A stretch of DNA of 64,000 nucleotides from Croceicoccus sp. YJ47 (GCF_016745095.1 NZ_CP067087.1:186001-250000), one strand, 5' to 3'; shown: positions 1 through 8,908, counted from the first letter of the stretch. Made by a program: numbers and translations. The notes: generated by a model not told the origin, from the sequence alone.

Positions 1-450
1 GCGGTGCAGGTCGATCACGGGATGGCCCGGATCGCGCCGCCCAGGTCGACCGACAGTTTCGGCAATCCGACGGTGCGGCGCTATTTCATAACCCGCATCG
101 GCGATCGCGTGCTGCCCGATCCCACGCGCCTCTGGATCGAATACGACGGCAGCACGAATTTGGCCAATCCGAATGGTTATGGCGGTGTGACCGCGTTCCA
201 TGATGGCTGCACGCCTGTCGGTGCGATAAGCGAAGGCGGCAGGACCATGGCTTTCGCAAACGCGATCGCTTGCCCCGGCGACTTGCCCGACGGGAATCCG
301 ATCACGGAGCCTGTGGTCGCGCAAGTCGCGCAGTGGATCGATGCCAACTCCTTCCCCGACGTCATTTGTGTGAGCACTTGCCCCGAAAACCCGGAGTATA
401 CCGTACCGCTGCCGGAGGGCGATGTGATCCTCAAAGCGATGCCGCGATGA
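1..450 (+). CDS. Hypothetical protein, 5' end outside window
   Basis: The reading frame is open to the first base of the window, so the true start probably lies upstream; an internal GTG at 4 is possible. About 149 codons are visible. I do not recognise a family. The visible part has Gly/Pro-rich turns and several cysteines in the C-terminal half (near HDGC, IACPGD, VSTCPEN), which fits a secreted or periplasmic protein. The stop codon overlaps the next start as ATGA at 447-450, and the next pair overlaps the same way, so this is the first visible gene of a small operon with two lipoproteins. Confidence 0.55.
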   Translation, partial: AVQVDHGMARIAPPRSTDSFGNPTVRRYFITRIGDRVLPDPTRLWIEYDGSTNLANPNGYGGVTAFHDGCTPVGAISEGGRTMAFANAIACPGDLPDGNPITEPVVAQVAQWIDANSFPDVICVSTCPENPEYTVPLPEGDVILKAMPR

Positions 451-1283
451 GAATGCCGGCCTGTCTGCTGCCAATCGGGCTTGCCGCCTGCAGCCCGCAG
501 GCTGACGAGCAGGCGCGCAATGCCTCTGCCGACGCTGCCATTCAGGAAACGCCTGCGCTGGAGGATATAGCTGGCAGGTGGCGCATCGTCAGCATCGACG
601 GCGAAGCGCTGCCGACTGCGGAGAGCGAACCCTACCTTGCTTTCTCAGCAGATGCAGCCGGCGGATCGGTGGGTTGCAATCGCTTTGGCGGCACCACGCT
701 CTATGCCGAAGGGCGCATCGCGGTGCATAGCTGGGGCGGAGATGCGATGGCCTGCATCGCGCCGCTGGCCACTTGGGAAAATGCGATTGCCGAACTGTTC
801 CGGGCCTATCCGCAGGTCCGGTTAGCCGGGGACAGATTGCGCCTGAGGTCTGGAGAGCATGCGATCGAACTAACCCGCGATGACGGTGCGCAGCCACTGG
901 ATCGCTCACCCGATCCGATGCGCATCCCAATTCGCGATCCGGTTTCCAAGGGGCTTGCCAACACAGAATGGACCGTCCGCGCACTGGACGGCGAGACGAC
1001 AAGTTCGAGCCCGTTGGACCGGCATCTGAGATTTTATGCGGACACGTGGCGGGGACTTGCATCCTGCGCGACCCTGTTTGGCACGTACCAAAGCGAGGGC
1101 AACCGATTGATCGTCGAAGGCGACATTGCCAGTACGGAGCAGAATTGCTCACCCCAATACGCGGCCCGAGACGACGCCTTCGCCGCACTCATGCGCGCCG
1201 ATCCGCACTTTTTGATCGGCCCCAACGGCGAATTGATCGTCGCAGGCGGAGACCATGTCCTGACGGGAGACAGGGCGCGATGA
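447..1283 (+). CDS. Lipoprotein with two META/HslJ-like domains
   Basis: A 278-aa protein starting at the ATG that overlaps the previous stop. Residues 1-15 form a short hydrophobic signal ending in a lipobox-like LAAC, so it is probably acylated and anchored to the envelope. Two repeats follow: residues about 38-145 start with AGRWRIVSIDGE and contain GSVGCNRFGG, and residues about 175-275 start with ANTEWTVRALDGE. Each has the W-x-hydrophobic start, central cysteine/asparagine loop and C-terminal strand typical of META (HslJ) domains. META domains are linked to envelope stress but have no established enzymatic role. The tandem duplication is visible; the function is not. The downstream lipoprotein gene starts within the stop codon. 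Confidence 0.7.
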   Translation: MRMPACLLPIGLAACSPQADEQARNASADAAIQETPALEDIAGRWRIVSIDGEALPTAESEPYLAFSADAAGGSVGCNRFGGTTLYAEGRIAVHSWGGDAMACIAPLATWENAIAELFRAYPQVRLAGDRLRLRSGEHAIELTRDDGAQPLDRSPDPMRIPIRDPVSKGLANTEWTVRALDGETTSSSPLDRHLRFYADTWRGLASCATLFGTYQSEGNRLIVEGDIASTEQNCSPQYAARDDAFAALMRADPHFLIGPNGELIVAGGDHVLTGDRAR

Positions 1284-2113
1284 TACGGTTCGCCCTTTTA
1301 TTGCCTCTCGCCGCACTGACCGCTGCCTGTTCGCGCACCGACGACGCGGCGCTGCTGTGCAGCTTTGACGAGAACGGCAAGATCATCACGGAATCCGGAA
1401 GGAACACAGAGGCGTGCCTCGAGCCTATGGCAATGCCGCGTGGCGCCACGCAAGAGCCGACCGGCCGCCTCACGATCCTCGAGGCGCCACTTCCGCGGCC
1501 GTTTTCGGATCTCGACGGGAAATGGCCGCCCCATCCGGTCAACGATAAACCCGTACTTGCCCGACCGGCTGTTCCGCCCGCGCTTTCTTATTATATCCGC
1601 GCCTTCCCTCAGCCAGCAGAGCCCGCAGGTGATGTGCTCAGCATGGGTAGCGCGCACCCGATCGTGCTGCGCGACGGATGCTTCTTCCTCGACCGTGAAG
1701 GGGATGATGATCCACTGATCCTGTTTCCGTACTCCACCGCGCTTGTCGTGGATGAGGAAGGCTACCTTGCGTTCGGATCACGCTACGAACCCAACACGAT
1801 GGGCAACGTGCGCGTGGGGCTGACTGCAGCAACAGGTTGGTATGACGAACCTTCCGATCCCGATCCGGCGCTGGCCGAAGCCTGCGGGAACCACAAAGTC
1901 GTGAGTGTCACCTCCGTCAGTAATCCCTTTGCTGTTCCGGAAAGGTTCAATCCTGCCCTGCGTCGTTACGGCGAACGTAGCGGTGCGACCGAAAAACAGA
2001 TCGTGGAGCGCGCCAGCAAATGCGCAGTCGAGCAGGCGCGGCGTGAGGCGGATCGCCGGCTACGCGATCCGGCGCTTGACCCGTTGGATTGCAATCGCTT
2101 CTGGGCATACTGA
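1280..2113 (+). CDS. Hypothetical lipoprotein
   Basis: A 277-aa protein whose ATG overlaps the preceding TGA (ATGA). The N-terminus is a hydrophobic signal ending in ALTAACS, a clear lipobox, so export and lipid modification are likely. The rest is soluble, proline-rich in the first third and charged at the C-terminus. I recognise no domain. Three cysteines lie beyond the lipobox. It forms a translationally coupled unit with the META lipoprotein, which suggests a shared envelope role. A GC-rich hairpin lies about 60 bp downstream. Confidence 0.65.
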   Translation: MIRFALLLPLAALTAACSRTDDAALLCSFDENGKIITESGRNTEACLEPMAMPRGATQEPTGRLTILEAPLPRPFSDLDGKWPPHPVNDKPVLARPAVPPALSYYIRAFPQPAEPAGDVLSMGSAHPIVLRDGCFFLDREGDDDPLILFPYSTALVVDEEGYLAFGSRYEPNTMGNVRVGLTAATGWYDEPSDPDPALAEACGNHKVVSVTSVSNPFAVPERFNPALRRYGERSGATEKQIVERASKCAVEQARREADRRLRDPALDPLDCNRFWAY

Positions 2114-2170
2114 AATGAGCGCGCAGACAGTCGCCAAACAAGCTGTGAACAGCGCCGCATCGTATTGAGG

Positions 2171-2199
2171 CGCCGGGCCGCAATATTGCGACCCGGGCG
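2171..2199 (+). terminator. Hairpin downstream of lipoprotein operon
   Basis: A perfect 10-bp palindrome GCAATATTGC (2180-2189) is flanked by CCGGG and CCCGG arms with a small internal mismatch. It lies about 60 bp after the stop at 2113. There is no clear T-run, so a factor-independent terminator is only suggested. Confidence 0.35.
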
Positions 2200-2350
2200 A
2201 ACCGTGCGATGCAAGAACGAACGGCAGCTTTCGGTGGCGGACTTATCAAAAGTGGACTTTCCGGCAACGACCCTGATCGCGGACATTGATCGGACTTGCA
2301 GCGCTGCCGGTAAGCGGTCACGAAGCCAACAGATAATCGAGGTTCGGTTG

Positions 2351-2833
2351 ATGTTCGAAGTTCAAGAGGATGATCTCTCCTCAAATGAAACGCGGGAATT
2401 ACTCGCCTTGCACCTTGCCGGGATGTATTCGCATTCTCCTGCTGGCAACGTTTTCGCTCTCGATCTTACCGGGCTTCAATCGCCCGAGGTGACAGTCTGG
2501 ACGGCCCGGGCTGGAAATCGGATCGCCGCGGTCGGCGCGTTGAAGATGCTGAGTGATCGAATGGCCGAGGTTAAATCCATGCGGACCCATCCGGACTTTC
2601 TGAGACGTGGTGCTGCCGCCGCAATACTGGAAACGATTATCGATACCGCAGCGGATCGCGGTGTCGAACGGCTAAGCCTCGAAACAGGAAGCGGCGATGC
2701 CTTCGAGCCAGCGCTCACGCTCTATCGTCGGCGCGGCTTCGTGAAGGGTGACGCATTCGGCGATTACGAGGAAAGCGAGTTCAATCAGTTCCTCCATCTC
2801 AAACTCCAAGAGGCCGATTCACGCATTCGCTAG
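2351..2833 (+). CDS. GNAT-family N-acetyltransferase
   Basis: A 160-aa protein; the frame is open further upstream, but the ATG at 2351 gives normal GNAT length. The acetyl-CoA binding region is visible near residues 75-95 (MRTHPDFLRRGAAAAILE), a Q/RxxGxG/A-like pyrophosphate loop, and the usual LYRRRGF strand-turn near residue 135. GNATs move an acetyl group from acetyl-CoA to an amine; the substrate cannot be inferred. It stands alone, with loosely organised sequence on both sides, and no operon partner is evident. Confidence 0.8.
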   Translation: MFEVQEDDLSSNETRELLALHLAGMYSHSPAGNVFALDLTGLQSPEVTVWTARAGNRIAAVGALKMLSDRMAEVKSMRTHPDFLRRGAAAAILETIIDTAADRGVERLSLETGSGDAFEPALTLYRRRGFVKGDAFGDYEESEFNQFLHLKLQEADSRIR

Positions 2834-3025
2834 ACAACGCCAACAGTCGTAAAACCACCCCAAGGTGAGACATTCGGAAGCTTTGTTGCGACGCCTTGGA
2901 GCGGACGGGCGGCTATTGCGCTTGATGCGCCAAAAGCAGCCTAGCGGCTAACGACCCTGACTACAGACATTTCCATGCCAATCACAAAGCGCTACGACAG
3001 GAGGCAATTTTCAGGGGTATTCGTT

Positions 3026-3640
3026 ATGCAAATCGCTGTGCTCACTTTCGACGGCTTCAACGAGTTGGACTCGTTCATCGCCGCTGGCATCCTCAATCGG
3101 ATGAAGTCGAAAGGCTGGGCCGCATATATCACTTCGCCCACAGAGCAGGTGACCTCGATGAACGGCGTTACGATCACACGCCAACGGCCCTTGTCGTTCG
3201 CAGTTGAAGCAGATGCGGTGCTCATCGGAAGCGGTATCAGAACGCGGGAAATTGCTGCCGATCCTGTTCTGCTCCAACAGCTTGAACTTGATCCAAAGCG
3301 GCAACTTATTGGCGCACAGTGCTCTGGAACATTGCTGTTGGCGAAGCTGGGGTTAGTGGGCAATCTTCCCGCCTGCACGGACCTTACCACGAAACCCTGG
3401 GTCATAGAGGCTGGCGTGACGGTAATCGACGCGCCGTTCGTAGCCCAGGGCAATGTCGCTACGGCTGGCGGCTGCCTGTCCTCCCAATATCTGGCCGCCT
3501 GGATGATTGCTCGCGGAGCATCTTGGCAGGACGCGTCAGAGGCAATTCACTACGTTGCTCCGGTTGGGGAAAAGGAAGCATGGATTGAGCACGCCAGCGC
3601 GGTGGTCAAAGAGTTTCTTCCTCTGGCTGCCGCAGCGTAA
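3026..3640 (+). CDS. DJ-1/PfpI family protein
   Basis: A 204-aa protein of the DJ-1/PfpI (class I glutamine amidotransferase-like) fold. The nucleophile elbow is GAQCSG with Cys at about residue 99, and the conserved acidic residue near the N-terminus is Glu13 in FDGFNELD. The ATG at 3026 is preferred over an in-frame upstream start at 2975 because an AGGGG lies about 10 bases before it and the protein then begins directly with the first beta strand. Family members include glyoxalases, chaperones and regulators. There is no fused AraC domain, so it is not a GlxA-type regulator. Confidence 0.8.
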   Translation: MQIAVLTFDGFNELDSFIAAGILNRMKSKGWAAYITSPTEQVTSMNGVTITRQRPLSFAVEADAVLIGSGIRTREIAADPVLLQQLELDPKRQLIGAQCSGTLLLAKLGLVGNLPACTDLTTKPWVIEAGVTVIDAPFVAQGNVATAGGCLSSQYLAAWMIARGASWQDASEAIHYVAPVGEKEAWIEHASAVVKEFLPLAAAA

Positions 3641-3792
3641 AGGCCGGTTTCCACCCCAATTTCAGTCGTTCGCAACTCGCGCCGTCATCCCCGATAGCGG
3701 ACAGGGCAGCTAAACGCATTTTACGCCCAAAATCCGCCATTCCACTTGCGACCCTTATTGCGGTCATCCTACTGCCATGCCACCATTGGATT
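3641..3792. other. Intergenic stretch with a short dispersed repeat
   Basis: Contains TTTCCACCCCAA at 3648-3659, which recurs at 4426-4437 after the next gene. The surrounding bases are only loosely similar. This may be a decayed intergenic repeat. Confidence 0.25.
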
Positions 3793-4398
3793 ATGTGTCG
3801 CCTCGCTCTGGTTTCGCTATCGGTTGTTGCGGTTGCCGCATGCACCACTCATAATATTCCGCCTGCAAGTGGTTATTCCGCTCCGCCTTCGACTAATAAT
3901 TGCAAGGCTGGTGATGTTGTTCAATTAGAACAAATCTCTCTCGACAGCCCCCGAGTTCCAAATTTACCAGATGGAATCTCGATTAATAGTGCCTACATAG
4001 TTTCCTCTAATTCTTGCGAATTTTCTGTGCGGGGCTTCGTCCCTCAGAACATCCCTCATGTTATTTTCGCCAATCAGGTTGGCGCTATGATCAACCTTAA
4101 CGTCCCCTACGCCAAGGACCTCCATTCACCTTTGGTGGTAGAAACACTGGGCGCACCAGAGACGCATCAGATCCCGATCCGGTGTGGGCCACTTGAGCTC
4201 GCGAGATGGTGGACAACCACGACAATTGCGGATTGTAGAGTAAATGTAGAAGCTTTTGATCGAGGCATCACCTACGGAATGCCGCTACATGGCCGCATAG
4301 CAAGTATTGGTGCATTTCAATCGGAAGGTCCAAGATCAGCCATTCTGATCTTTGGGGTTGCGAACTTGTCTGACCTACGTTCACTTGACTTCAAATAA
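3793..4398 (+). CDS. Hypothetical lipoprotein, AT-richer than neighbours
   Basis: A 201-aa protein with a signal sequence ending in VAVAAC, a lipobox with Cys at residue 17, followed by a Pro/Ser/Asn-rich linker. The mature part looks like a small beta-rich domain with four cysteines. No family is recognised. Base composition is clearly less GC-rich than the flanking genes, with many AAT/ATT codons, which suggests recent acquisition or relaxed selection. Confidence 0.55.
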   Translation: MCRLALVSLSVVAVAACTTHNIPPASGYSAPPSTNNCKAGDVVQLEQISLDSPRVPNLPDGISINSAYIVSSNSCEFSVRGFVPQNIPHVIFANQVGAMINLNVPYAKDLHSPLVVETLGAPETHQIPIRCGPLELARWWTTTTIADCRVNVEAFDRGITYGMPLHGRIASIGAFQSEGPRSAILIFGVANLSDLRSLDFK

Positions 4399-4550
4399 GG
4401 AATTGCGCTGGATTCAGATGCCAGCTTTCCACCCCAACTTTGGTAATTACGGCAGTTCGTCGAGCGCTCTATAACCGGACGGCAAGGTCAATCTGATTGC
4501 AGACACGAAGGGATGAAGGGCATTGCCCTCACCCCTTCCCCTCATCGCGA

Positions 4551-4997
4551 TCAAAACGAATAGGCAAGAACGCCGACGAATTGATCTCGACTTATCGAAA
4601 TGCCACCCTCGACGAGATCCTAGCCGTAAATACCGAATGCAGGGTCCATCTGATATCAGAACCTTGCGCCAGCATAAAGATCACGACCGCTGCTCAATCG
4701 AAGCTTATCGCCGTCAACGAACATGTCGGAGACCTCATCATCCGTATTCGCATCTGAAAATTCTAGCTCGGCGCCAGCGAAGAACCCGCCGCTGCTGACC
4801 AAGTCTACGCCAGCCGTAACTCCGTATATCGCGCCCTTCCTGCTATCCTCTACATCGAACGGATCGTTCTCGATCTGAACATTGTCGATACCCAGCACCA
4901 AGCCGACGTTGTAGCGCAGACCGCCAGCAGTTTAAGCGTATGCCGGCGCGCTGACGGCAGTCGCGGCGACGAGCACGCCGACCAAAACCAATTTCAT
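4551..4997 (-). pseudogene. Outer-membrane beta-barrel protein, three in-frame stops
   Basis: One uninterrupted frame of about 149 codons can be followed from ATG at 4997 to TGA at 4553-4551. It encodes a signal peptide of 21 residues (MKLVLVG...APAYA) and then opacity/porin-like strands (LRYNVGLVLG, GAIYGVTAGVDL, FFAGAELEFSD, DLYAGARF, YQMDPAFGIYG), and ends with AYSF, whose terminal Phe is the classic barrel signature. Stops interrupt it at codon 22 (TAA, just after the signal peptide), codon 114 (TGA) and codon 126 (TAG). It is shorter than usual for the family, so an internal deletion is also likely. The frame is intact but the gene is dead. Confidence 0.7.
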
Positions 4998-5003
4998 TAA
5001 CAT

Positions 5004-5191
5004 ATCCCGCTTAGACTTCACTCGATCGTCGATCGAATGGTGGCGCCAACAAGGTTCCTACGAATGCCAGCCGCGGTTTATTTTCGATGATCAAGGTTGT
5101 TGGAGCGGCAAGATCCGTGCGGCAGAGGGCTGTTAGCTCTCGATGGTTTACAAAGACAAAACGCGCACATCCGAGATCGAACCTGTTTCAG
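5004..5191. other. Intergenic, no gene seen
   Basis: About 190 bases between the OMP pseudogene and the first IS6-type copy. Only short non-homologous frames were seen. Confidence 0.4.
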
Positions 5192-6033
5192 GAAAGCTAT
5201 CAGCTCGGATGCAAACCGCTCTCCGTTTTGCAAAGTGCTCTTCCCCACCTTGTCTTAAGCCATGAGGACTTGCCACTCAGCCAATGTGGCTGGGCAGCTG
5301 ATCTTGTGAGTTCGACGATCAATGAGGTGTCGTTCGGAATTGAAGTGGTTATGGAAGGATGCTTGAACTGAAGCGAATTTTTGCAGCGACTTTATTTGCC
5401 TGAAGCGCAGCATCGCTCGTTCCCTTGGTTGGAATGGCAGGTGCGAGTTTTCACCGCGGTTGTTCACGTAGCGGCCGGTCTCCTGCTTCTGCTCGCAGCC
5501 AAGGTCGGACATCGCGGCTTTGTAGGAGCGCAGTCCGTCCGTCGTCATGACATGTGGAGAGCCATGGCGTTTCACTGTTTTCTTCATGAAGCGCAGGGCG
5601 GCTGCCTTGTCCCTTCTATTGGTGACGTAGCTTTCCAATACTTCGCCCTCGTGATCGACGGCGCACCACAGGTGCCTCATCTCGCCGTTGATGCGGACGT
5701 ACATCTCATCCAGACGCTAGTTCCAATGGCGAAAGCCGCGCATTCGGCTGACCCGCTCGCTGCGAATGTCGGCCTCGAACATCGGACCAAACCTGTTCCA
5801 CTAGAGCCGCACCGTCTCGTGGCAGATGTCCATGCCGCACTCAGACAGAAGATCTTCGACATTCCGCAGGCTAAGCGGAAAACGGACATACAACATCACC
5901 GTGAGACGAATCACCTACCGCGAGGAATGGAAATACCGAAACGGGTTTGCTGGTTTCTTGGCTCGGGGAATTCCACTCCCCTGCCCCGCACCGCATACTT
6001 TGCCACAGATGCCATCCTTCTCACAGTAGTGCC
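5192..6033 (-). mobile_element. IS6-family element, copy 1, decayed
   Basis: Similar over its length to the three other copies at 17578, 49360 and 50879. The left end (near AGCTATCAGCTCGGATGC) and right end (near CATCCTTCTCACAGTAGTGCC) match the other ends imperfectly, so the boundaries are accurate only to a few bases. It is the most diverged of the four copies and therefore probably the oldest insertion. No clear 8-bp target duplication was found. Confidence 0.75.
5255..5974 (-). pseudogene. IS6-family transposase, inactivated
   Basis: Aligns with the intact 238-aa transposase at 17641-18357. The C-terminal half is open (5255-5704) and keeps the catalytic TTDG and ENSHL segments. The WNWHLDE stretch is broken by TAG near 5716 (reading WN-stop-RLDE), and the start codon found in the other copies (ATG in GGCATCC) is changed. 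The first catalytic Asp segment follows the stop. It is not expected to produce a functional DDE transposase. Confidence 0.75.
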
Positions 6034-6062
6034 CTGCTGCCGAATGGAACGGACCCGAAGCA

Positions 6063-6377
6063 TCAGGAACTTGCCCCATCAAAATCCCTTTCGGCGACGG
6101 TAATCAGTTCCTGGAGCGCCTTCACATGCTGGCGGAACGCCTGCCGGCCCTCTGGCGTCAGCACGGCCCAGGTTCGCTGACGCCCGTCCCGTGGCGCTTT
6201 CCTGATCGACGCGTAGCCCGCTTCGGCAAGTGTCGACAAATGTTTCGAAAGAGCCGAATCGCTGACATCCATCACGTCGCGAATGACTGAGAATTCGGCC
6301 TCGTCGGCACGCAGAAGGATCGCGGCGATCTGCAGGCGCGCGGTCGCATTGAATATCTCGTCAAGTCCCGGGCTCAT
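6063..6377 (-). CDS. Winged-helix transcriptional regulator (HTH_34-like)
   Basis: A 104-aa protein matching the small ArsR/MarR-like winged-helix type: an N-terminal INATARLQIAAIL helix, a DVSDSALSKHLSTLAEAGY recognition region at about residues 38-56, and a wing ending in RTWAVLTPEGRQAF. It has no effector domain. Its ATG overlaps the stop of the upstream membrane protein (ATGA), and that gene overlaps the CPBP protease in the same way, so the three genes form one coupled operon. Such regulators often control their own operon; two similar palindromes at 7658-7676 and 7711-7729 upstream of the operon are candidate operators. Confidence 0.8.
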   Translation of the reverse strand: MSPGLDEIFNATARLQIAAILLRADEAEFSVIRDVMDVSDSALSKHLSTLAEAGYASIRKAPRDGRQRTWAVLTPEGRQAFRQHVKALQELITVAERDFDGASS

Positions 6378-6820
6378 AACCTACCTTCGCGCACATCCTT
6401 GCGATAAACCCGTTCCCAGATCGAACTCAGTCCTGACGTCCCGAGAAAAACGATCGACAATGTCACCCAGAACCATGGATTGGCGACCGGCTCGTCGAAC
6501 CGCATAACGACGATCAGAGCGGATACTATCAAAGCGACGATCGCGCCGACAATCCATACGGTTCTGCCTCTTTGATACCCGCTCACAAACATACCGTGAC
6601 GCTTCTTGTCGTCCTGGACCAGTAGTATTGTCATGACCATCGCCACCACGAAGGCCACGATTGAAATAGCGCGTGGAAGAGCCACGGATCCGACTATCAA
6701 CGTCAGGAGCAAACCTCCGGCAAGATGTCGCCAGAGGGGCCAATGCATGCGTTTTGCCAAACGATCGTTCGTGGAATTGAGTACCGCCAGTGCGTCCCGC
6801 GGGTCCTTCACATCGCTCAT
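6374..6820 (-). CDS. Four-helix membrane protein, unknown
   Basis: A 148-aa protein starting at the ATG at 6820, which overlaps the TGA of the CPBP gene. Four hydrophobic segments are visible, at about residues 30-45, 49-66, 86-105 and 115-132, joined by short charged loops. There is no catalytic motif. It resembles membrane proteins encoded next to winged-helix regulators, but I cannot assign a function. Position between a membrane protease and a repressor suggests a common membrane-linked job. Confidence 0.65.
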   Translation of the reverse strand: MSDVKDPRDALAVLNSTNDRLAKRMHWPLWRHLAGGLLLTLIVGSVALPRAISIVAFVVAMVMTILLVQDDKKRHGMFVSGYQRGRTVWIVGAIVALIVSALIVVMRFDEPVANPWFWVTLSIVFLGTSGLSSIWERVYRKDVREGRL

Positions 6821-7644
6821 GAATTTGCCTTTGCTTCGATAGCCGTAGCGACTGCTGCCGGCTTCGGTGATATTGCCCGCTCGCCTGGCTCGGACGCTGA
6901 ACGCCGCCTGGCCAGAGATTGGGAAACCAGAGGCCAGACTACCAGGCCGATGATATCGATGAGCACGTGCATCGCAATCGGCTTGATGATGGATCCGCTC
7001 GAGAGATAGAGCCAGAAGAACAGCGCCCCCATCGCGCTGGTTGCGAGGACACCTTTCCAACCCTGATACCAGTGCGCCAATCCGAACGCCGCGATCGAAA
7101 TCAACAGCGACGCCCCCACCGATCCGGTAGCTTCGAGCACGAGCAGCGGAAGCGCGACGCGATAGAAAATCTCTTCGCTGATGCCAGCATTCAACGCCAG
7201 CGGAACGCAGGAAAGCACCTCCTTGCCGTTACGCGGCAAGAGCGCTTCGATGTCGCCGACCACCGGCTGCGACATCCTCTTCGACCGGCGACGCCAAACC
7301 ACTGCCGTGATGGTCAGCCCCAGCAGCAAGCCAATGGCCATTCCGACCAGCGTTTCCAAGCTGGAACTTTCGGGTTCCGAAACCGCCTCCAACGGGGCGA
7401 TCAGGAGCGCAAATTCGACAGGCAGGGATCCTAGTGCGTCCAGTCTTCCGAGTGACAGAATTACGGCCAGCCCACCGACACCGAACACCGCCAATGGAAC
7501 AAGCGTCCATCGGCGGTGGAAGCGCACCCGGTCCGCGCTGCACTCAAACTGCTTGAAAGCCGTGTAGTCGCGCGAATCTCGCCAGGACATCCAGGTGAGG
7601 CCACCTATGACCCCCAAAAGCGCCAAACCTGAGATCACATCCAT
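6817..7644 (-). CDS. CPBP-family intramembrane metalloprotease
   Basis: A 275-aa protein starting at the ATG at 7644 rather than the longer open frame, because this start gives an N-terminal membrane segment (MDVISGLALLGVIGGL). The CPBP/Abi motifs are present in order: EExxxR as EEIFYR at about residue 160, FxxxH as FGLAH about 32 residues later, and a third His in AMHVLIDI. These residues form the glutamate/histidine site of type II CAAX-processing-like proteases. Roles in bacteria include peptide maturation and bacteriocin self-immunity; the substrate is unknown. It is the first gene of the coupled three-gene operon. Confidence 0.8.
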   Translation of the reverse strand: MDVISGLALLGVIGGLTWMSWRDSRDYTAFKQFECSADRVRFHRRWTLVPLAVFGVGGLAVILSLGRLDALGSLPVEFALLIAPLEAVSEPESSSLETLVGMAIGLLLGLTITAVVWRRRSKRMSQPVVGDIEALLPRNGKEVLSCVPLALNAGISEEIFYRVALPLLVLEATGSVGASLLISIAAFGLAHWYQGWKGVLATSAMGALFFWLYLSSGSIIKPIAMHVLIDIIGLVVWPLVSQSLARRRSASEPGERAISPKPAAVATAIEAKANS

Positions 7645-7657
7645 CGGCCGAATCCTT

Positions 7658-7729
7658 ACTTTCCTTGGCGGAAAGTATCTATGACACGCTTTCCCATGGG
7701 GCAAGTCATAACTTTCCTTTATCGAAAGT
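7658..7729. promoter_or_regulatory. Two matching palindromes upstream of CPBP operon
   Basis: ACTTTCC-TTGGC-GGAAAGT at 7658-7676 and ACTTTC-CTTTATC-GAAAGT at 7711-7729 are both 19 bp. Their centres are 53 bp apart, about five helical turns, and the first lies 14 bp from the CPBP start codon. They are plausible operators for the winged-helix regulator encoded in the same operon. Confidence 0.5.
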
Positions 7730-8038
7730 GATCTTCGAGCGTCAACGCGTAGGCAATCTCGCGAGGCAAAATAGGAGGTATTCAGGGCTAGCGCCGAAGT
7801 CCCAAATTCCGGCGCTCGGCGATGTTCATTCCCGACGTACACTTTCGAGAGCATCGACAGACCCGTCGAATGACTGCAAATGGGGCGGTTTGTGGGCCGT
7901 AAAAAACTGGGCCGCAAGCTGACAGTGTGCATCGCGTGCAATTACCAGCCTTAGCTGACTTTCGTCAGATGAGCGGGTAGCGGAAAACCGTGAGGCTTAC
8001 CTCAAACTTTCGTTTGACCGACACTATCAAGGACGAGG
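7730..8038. other. Convergent-side spacer with small hairpins
   Basis: About 310 bases between the CPBP promoter region and the fructokinase stop. No gene was seen. Two small inverted repeats lie close together: TGAGG-CTTA-CCTCA at 7991-8004 and TCAAAC-TTTC-GTTTGA at 8002-8017, 20-40 bp after the fructokinase stop. They may help end the sugar operon transcript but lack a T-run. Confidence 0.35.
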
Positions 8039-8908
8039 TCAAGCGCAATCTGCCAGCAACAAGGCGCCGATTACCCCCGCATCGTCACCTAAGCCGGGCG
8101 CTGTGATCCTATGCCTTGATCCACCCGGAAGGTATCCCCCATCTAGCTGTGCAGCGGCTTGTCTTACGCGGTCCAGTAATCCGGGGGCTTTCAGCACACC
8201 GCCGCCCATCGCGATCAGTTCGATTGCACTCACGGCAAACAGGGTGTGGCAAAGCTGCGCGAGATAATCTGCTATGACCCCATGCGCTTCGTGGTCTTCA
8301 GGCAATTCTGACAAGGATGCGCCCCATCGTGCCTTGATGGCAGGGCCGCACGCCAGTCCCTCCAGGCAATCGCCATGCACCGGGCAGATGCCTCCGAAAT
8401 CTGTATTGAGCGCACGGCGACGCGGAAAGATATGCCCCATTTCAGGGTGAGCCGCCCCGTGCACGGCCTTGCCATCGATCACCAGCCCGCCACCGATCCC
8501 GGTGCCAACCGTAATGTAGGCTAGCGATGACGCTGCCGCGCCTGACCCGAACGTGTATTCCGCCAGCGCCGCGGCATTCACATCGGTATCGAAACCGACA
8601 GGAACGCCAAGACGGGCACCGAAATAGCCAGCGATATCGCAATTCGACCAGCCGGGTTTTGGCGTAGTGGCAATCTTTCCCCAGCCGCTCGACGACGAAT
8701 CGAGCTCGAGGGGGCCAAAGCTGCCGATGCCCAAGGCGTCGATCCGGCCGTGTGCCTCGAACCACTCGGCGGCCTCGGCCAGCGTGAATTCCGGCGAGCG
8801 GGTGGGAATCGTATGGCGCGCGACAATCCGGGTGGGCGATGTGCCGACTGCGAGCACGAATTTAGTACCGCCTGCCTCGATCCCCGCCAGCAACCGTTCG
8901 CCCGCCAT
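8039..8908 (-). CDS. ROK-family fructokinase
   Basis: A 289-aa sugar kinase predicted to phosphorylate fructose with ATP. The N-terminal ATP loop AGIEAGGTKF, the GIGSFGPL segment, the VGTGIGGG motif near residue 135 and the ROK zinc site with EMGH followed by CPVHGDCLEG near residues 160-185 are all present. Length and the CPVHGDCLEG spacing fit ROK fructokinases. The ATG at 8908 lies 2 bp after the GH68 stop, so the two are co-transcribed: GH68 releases fructose from sucrose or fructan and this enzyme traps it as fructose 6-phosphate. Confidence 0.85.
   Translation of the reverse strand: MAGERLLAGIEAGGTKFVLAVGTSPTRIVARHTIPTRSPEFTLAEAAEWFEAHGRIDALGIGSFGPLELDSSSSGWGKIATTPKPGWSNCDIAGYFGARLGVPVGFDTDVNAAALAEYTFGSGAAASSLAYITVGTGIGGGLVIDGKAVHGAAHPEMGHIFPRRRALNTDFGGICPVHGDCLEGLACGPAIKARWGASLSELPEDHEAHGVIADYLAQLCHTLFAVSAIELIAMGGGVLKAPGLLDRVRQAAAQLDGGYLPGGSRHRITAPGLGDDAGVIGALLLADCA

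Noticed and set aside
4551-4997. Stop-codon readthrough or selenocysteine in the barrel gene
   Set aside because: Three different stop codons occur and no recoding hairpin is visible; simple decay is more likely.
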